DNA of 5,736 nucleotides, from NCBI GenBank assembly GCA_964496275.1, contig CAZBYL010000085.1, positions 1 through 5,736 on the forward strand. The letters are read 5' to 3'. Within the stretch, counting starts at the first letter, position 1, and each line of letters starts with the position of its first letter. This document shows, piece after piece, positions 5,491 to 5,736 of the stretch. Source of the stretch: CAZBYL01 sp964496275. Lineage in GTDB: Bacteria; Synergistota; Synergistia; Synergistales; Synergistaceae. Below the pieces are notes generated by a model, which did no database searches, was not told the origin of the DNA, and saw only the letters and a list, made by a program, of their open reading frames with translations. The position numbers and the translations under genes were made by a program.

Positions 5491-5517
5491 GAACTGTTGT
5501 AAATTCTGCAACAGTTC
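5491..5517. repeat. Inverted repeat B of a related pair (9-bp arms), just after the RhuM stop
   Basis: GAACTGTTG (5491-5499) pairs perfectly with CAACAGTTC (5509-5517) around the 9-nt spacer TAAATTCTG. It begins 8 bases beyond the RhuM stop codon (5526-5528). It would form a stable hairpin in that mRNA's 3' end, but no U-tract follows on the minus strand (GAAAAGAG). Core shared with 5446-5468 at 17 of 19 positions. Confidence 0.5.
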
Positions 5518-5525
5518 ACTCAAAC

Positions 5526-5736
5526 TCATTCGGCCTTACTCTGTTCCTCCAATTCAAGCAAGAACTTATCATAATCAGACATGAACAGCCTATCCTGCAC
5601 AATCCGATATTTCTCAAATTCGGTTTCTGCATGAAGCTTTGCCTGCTCGGCACTGATTTTACCTGCATCCGTAAGGATTTCATTTCCATTAAATTCCAAA
5701 AAACCGTCCAGACGCTTCGCCCAATCCTCCATACTC
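5526..5736 (-). CDS. RhuM-family protein, C-terminal part only
   Basis: This is the last 70 or so codons of a RhuM-family ('virulence protein RhuM') gene that continues past the right edge. The visible part, MEDWAKRLDGFLEFNG followed by DAGKISAEQAKLHAETEFEKYR and a final QDRLFMSDYDKFLLELEEQ, matches the conserved C-terminal end of the family, which usually totals about 330 residues. The frame stays open through base 5736 (codon AGT before the Met at 5730-5732), so that Met is internal, not a start. RhuM proteins are common beside type I restriction-modification and toxin-antitoxin genes in mobile regions; their activity is not established. The TGA stop at 5526-5528 is followed closely by a perfect 9-bp hairpin. 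Confidence 0.85.
   Translation of the reverse strand, partial: SMEDWAKRLDGFLEFNGNEILTDAGKISAEQAKLHAETEFEKYRIVQDRLFMSDYDKFLLELEEQSKAE

Noticed and set aside
5364..5517. Integron attC sites, a CRISPR array, or intrinsic terminators as explanations of the inverted repeats
   Set aside because: The arms lack the attC core (RYYYAAC/GTTRRRY), there are no regularly spaced identical repeats with unique spacers, and no U-run follows any hairpin.

Overview
This looks like an accessory, poorly conserved stretch of a bacterial chromosome or island. It is AT-rich with low coding density, and its genes are short and often degraded. They belong to families that move between anaerobic and gut bacteria: a RhuM-family protein, a MazEF-type toxin-antitoxin pair, a PGN_0703-type restriction endonuclease, GNAT acetyltransferases, and what looks like an IS21-type transposon end. 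The organism cannot be fixed from this window. Strong Shine-Dalgarno sites and protein similarities fit a low-to-mid-GC anaerobe (Clostridia, Negativicutes or Synergistetes); the exported DUF3574-like protein would fit a diderm. This placement is inference.

Layout. Bases 1-78 hold short repeats phased every 22-23 bp, as seen at IS21-family ends. Bases 79-580 hold no recognisable gene. At 595-960 (+) is a small CoA-binding (YccU-like) protein. An 11-bp inverted repeat separates it from a convergent exported DUF3574-like protein (1067-1489, -). Bases 1490-2208 are about 720 bases of mostly non-coding DNA with a possible 37-codon ORF, a hairpin and a possible decayed cobalamin-type riboswitch on the plus strand. 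From there to the right edge everything reads leftward: a very AT-rich restriction endonuclease (2209-3072); a frame-broken coding remnant of unknown family (about 3115-3360); an intact GNAT acetyltransferase (3394-4041); a second GNAT gene broken by a TAA at codon 18 (4099-4539); a MazF-type toxin (4631-4975) overlapping its ribbon-helix-helix antitoxin (4969-5229); an intergenic region with three inverted repeats, all with 9-nt spacers (5364-5517); and the C-terminus of a RhuM-family protein that runs off the right edge.

How it works together. The only clear functional unit is the antitoxin-toxin operon: strong RBS, 7-bp overlap, and a tandem 12-bp repeat over the likely promoter that could be the autoregulatory operator. 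The endonuclease has no partner methyltransferase in view. The broken reading frame just upstream of it may be what is left of an operon partner. The two palindromes sharing a 17/19-identical core next to the RhuM stop codon are the least explained structure in the window.
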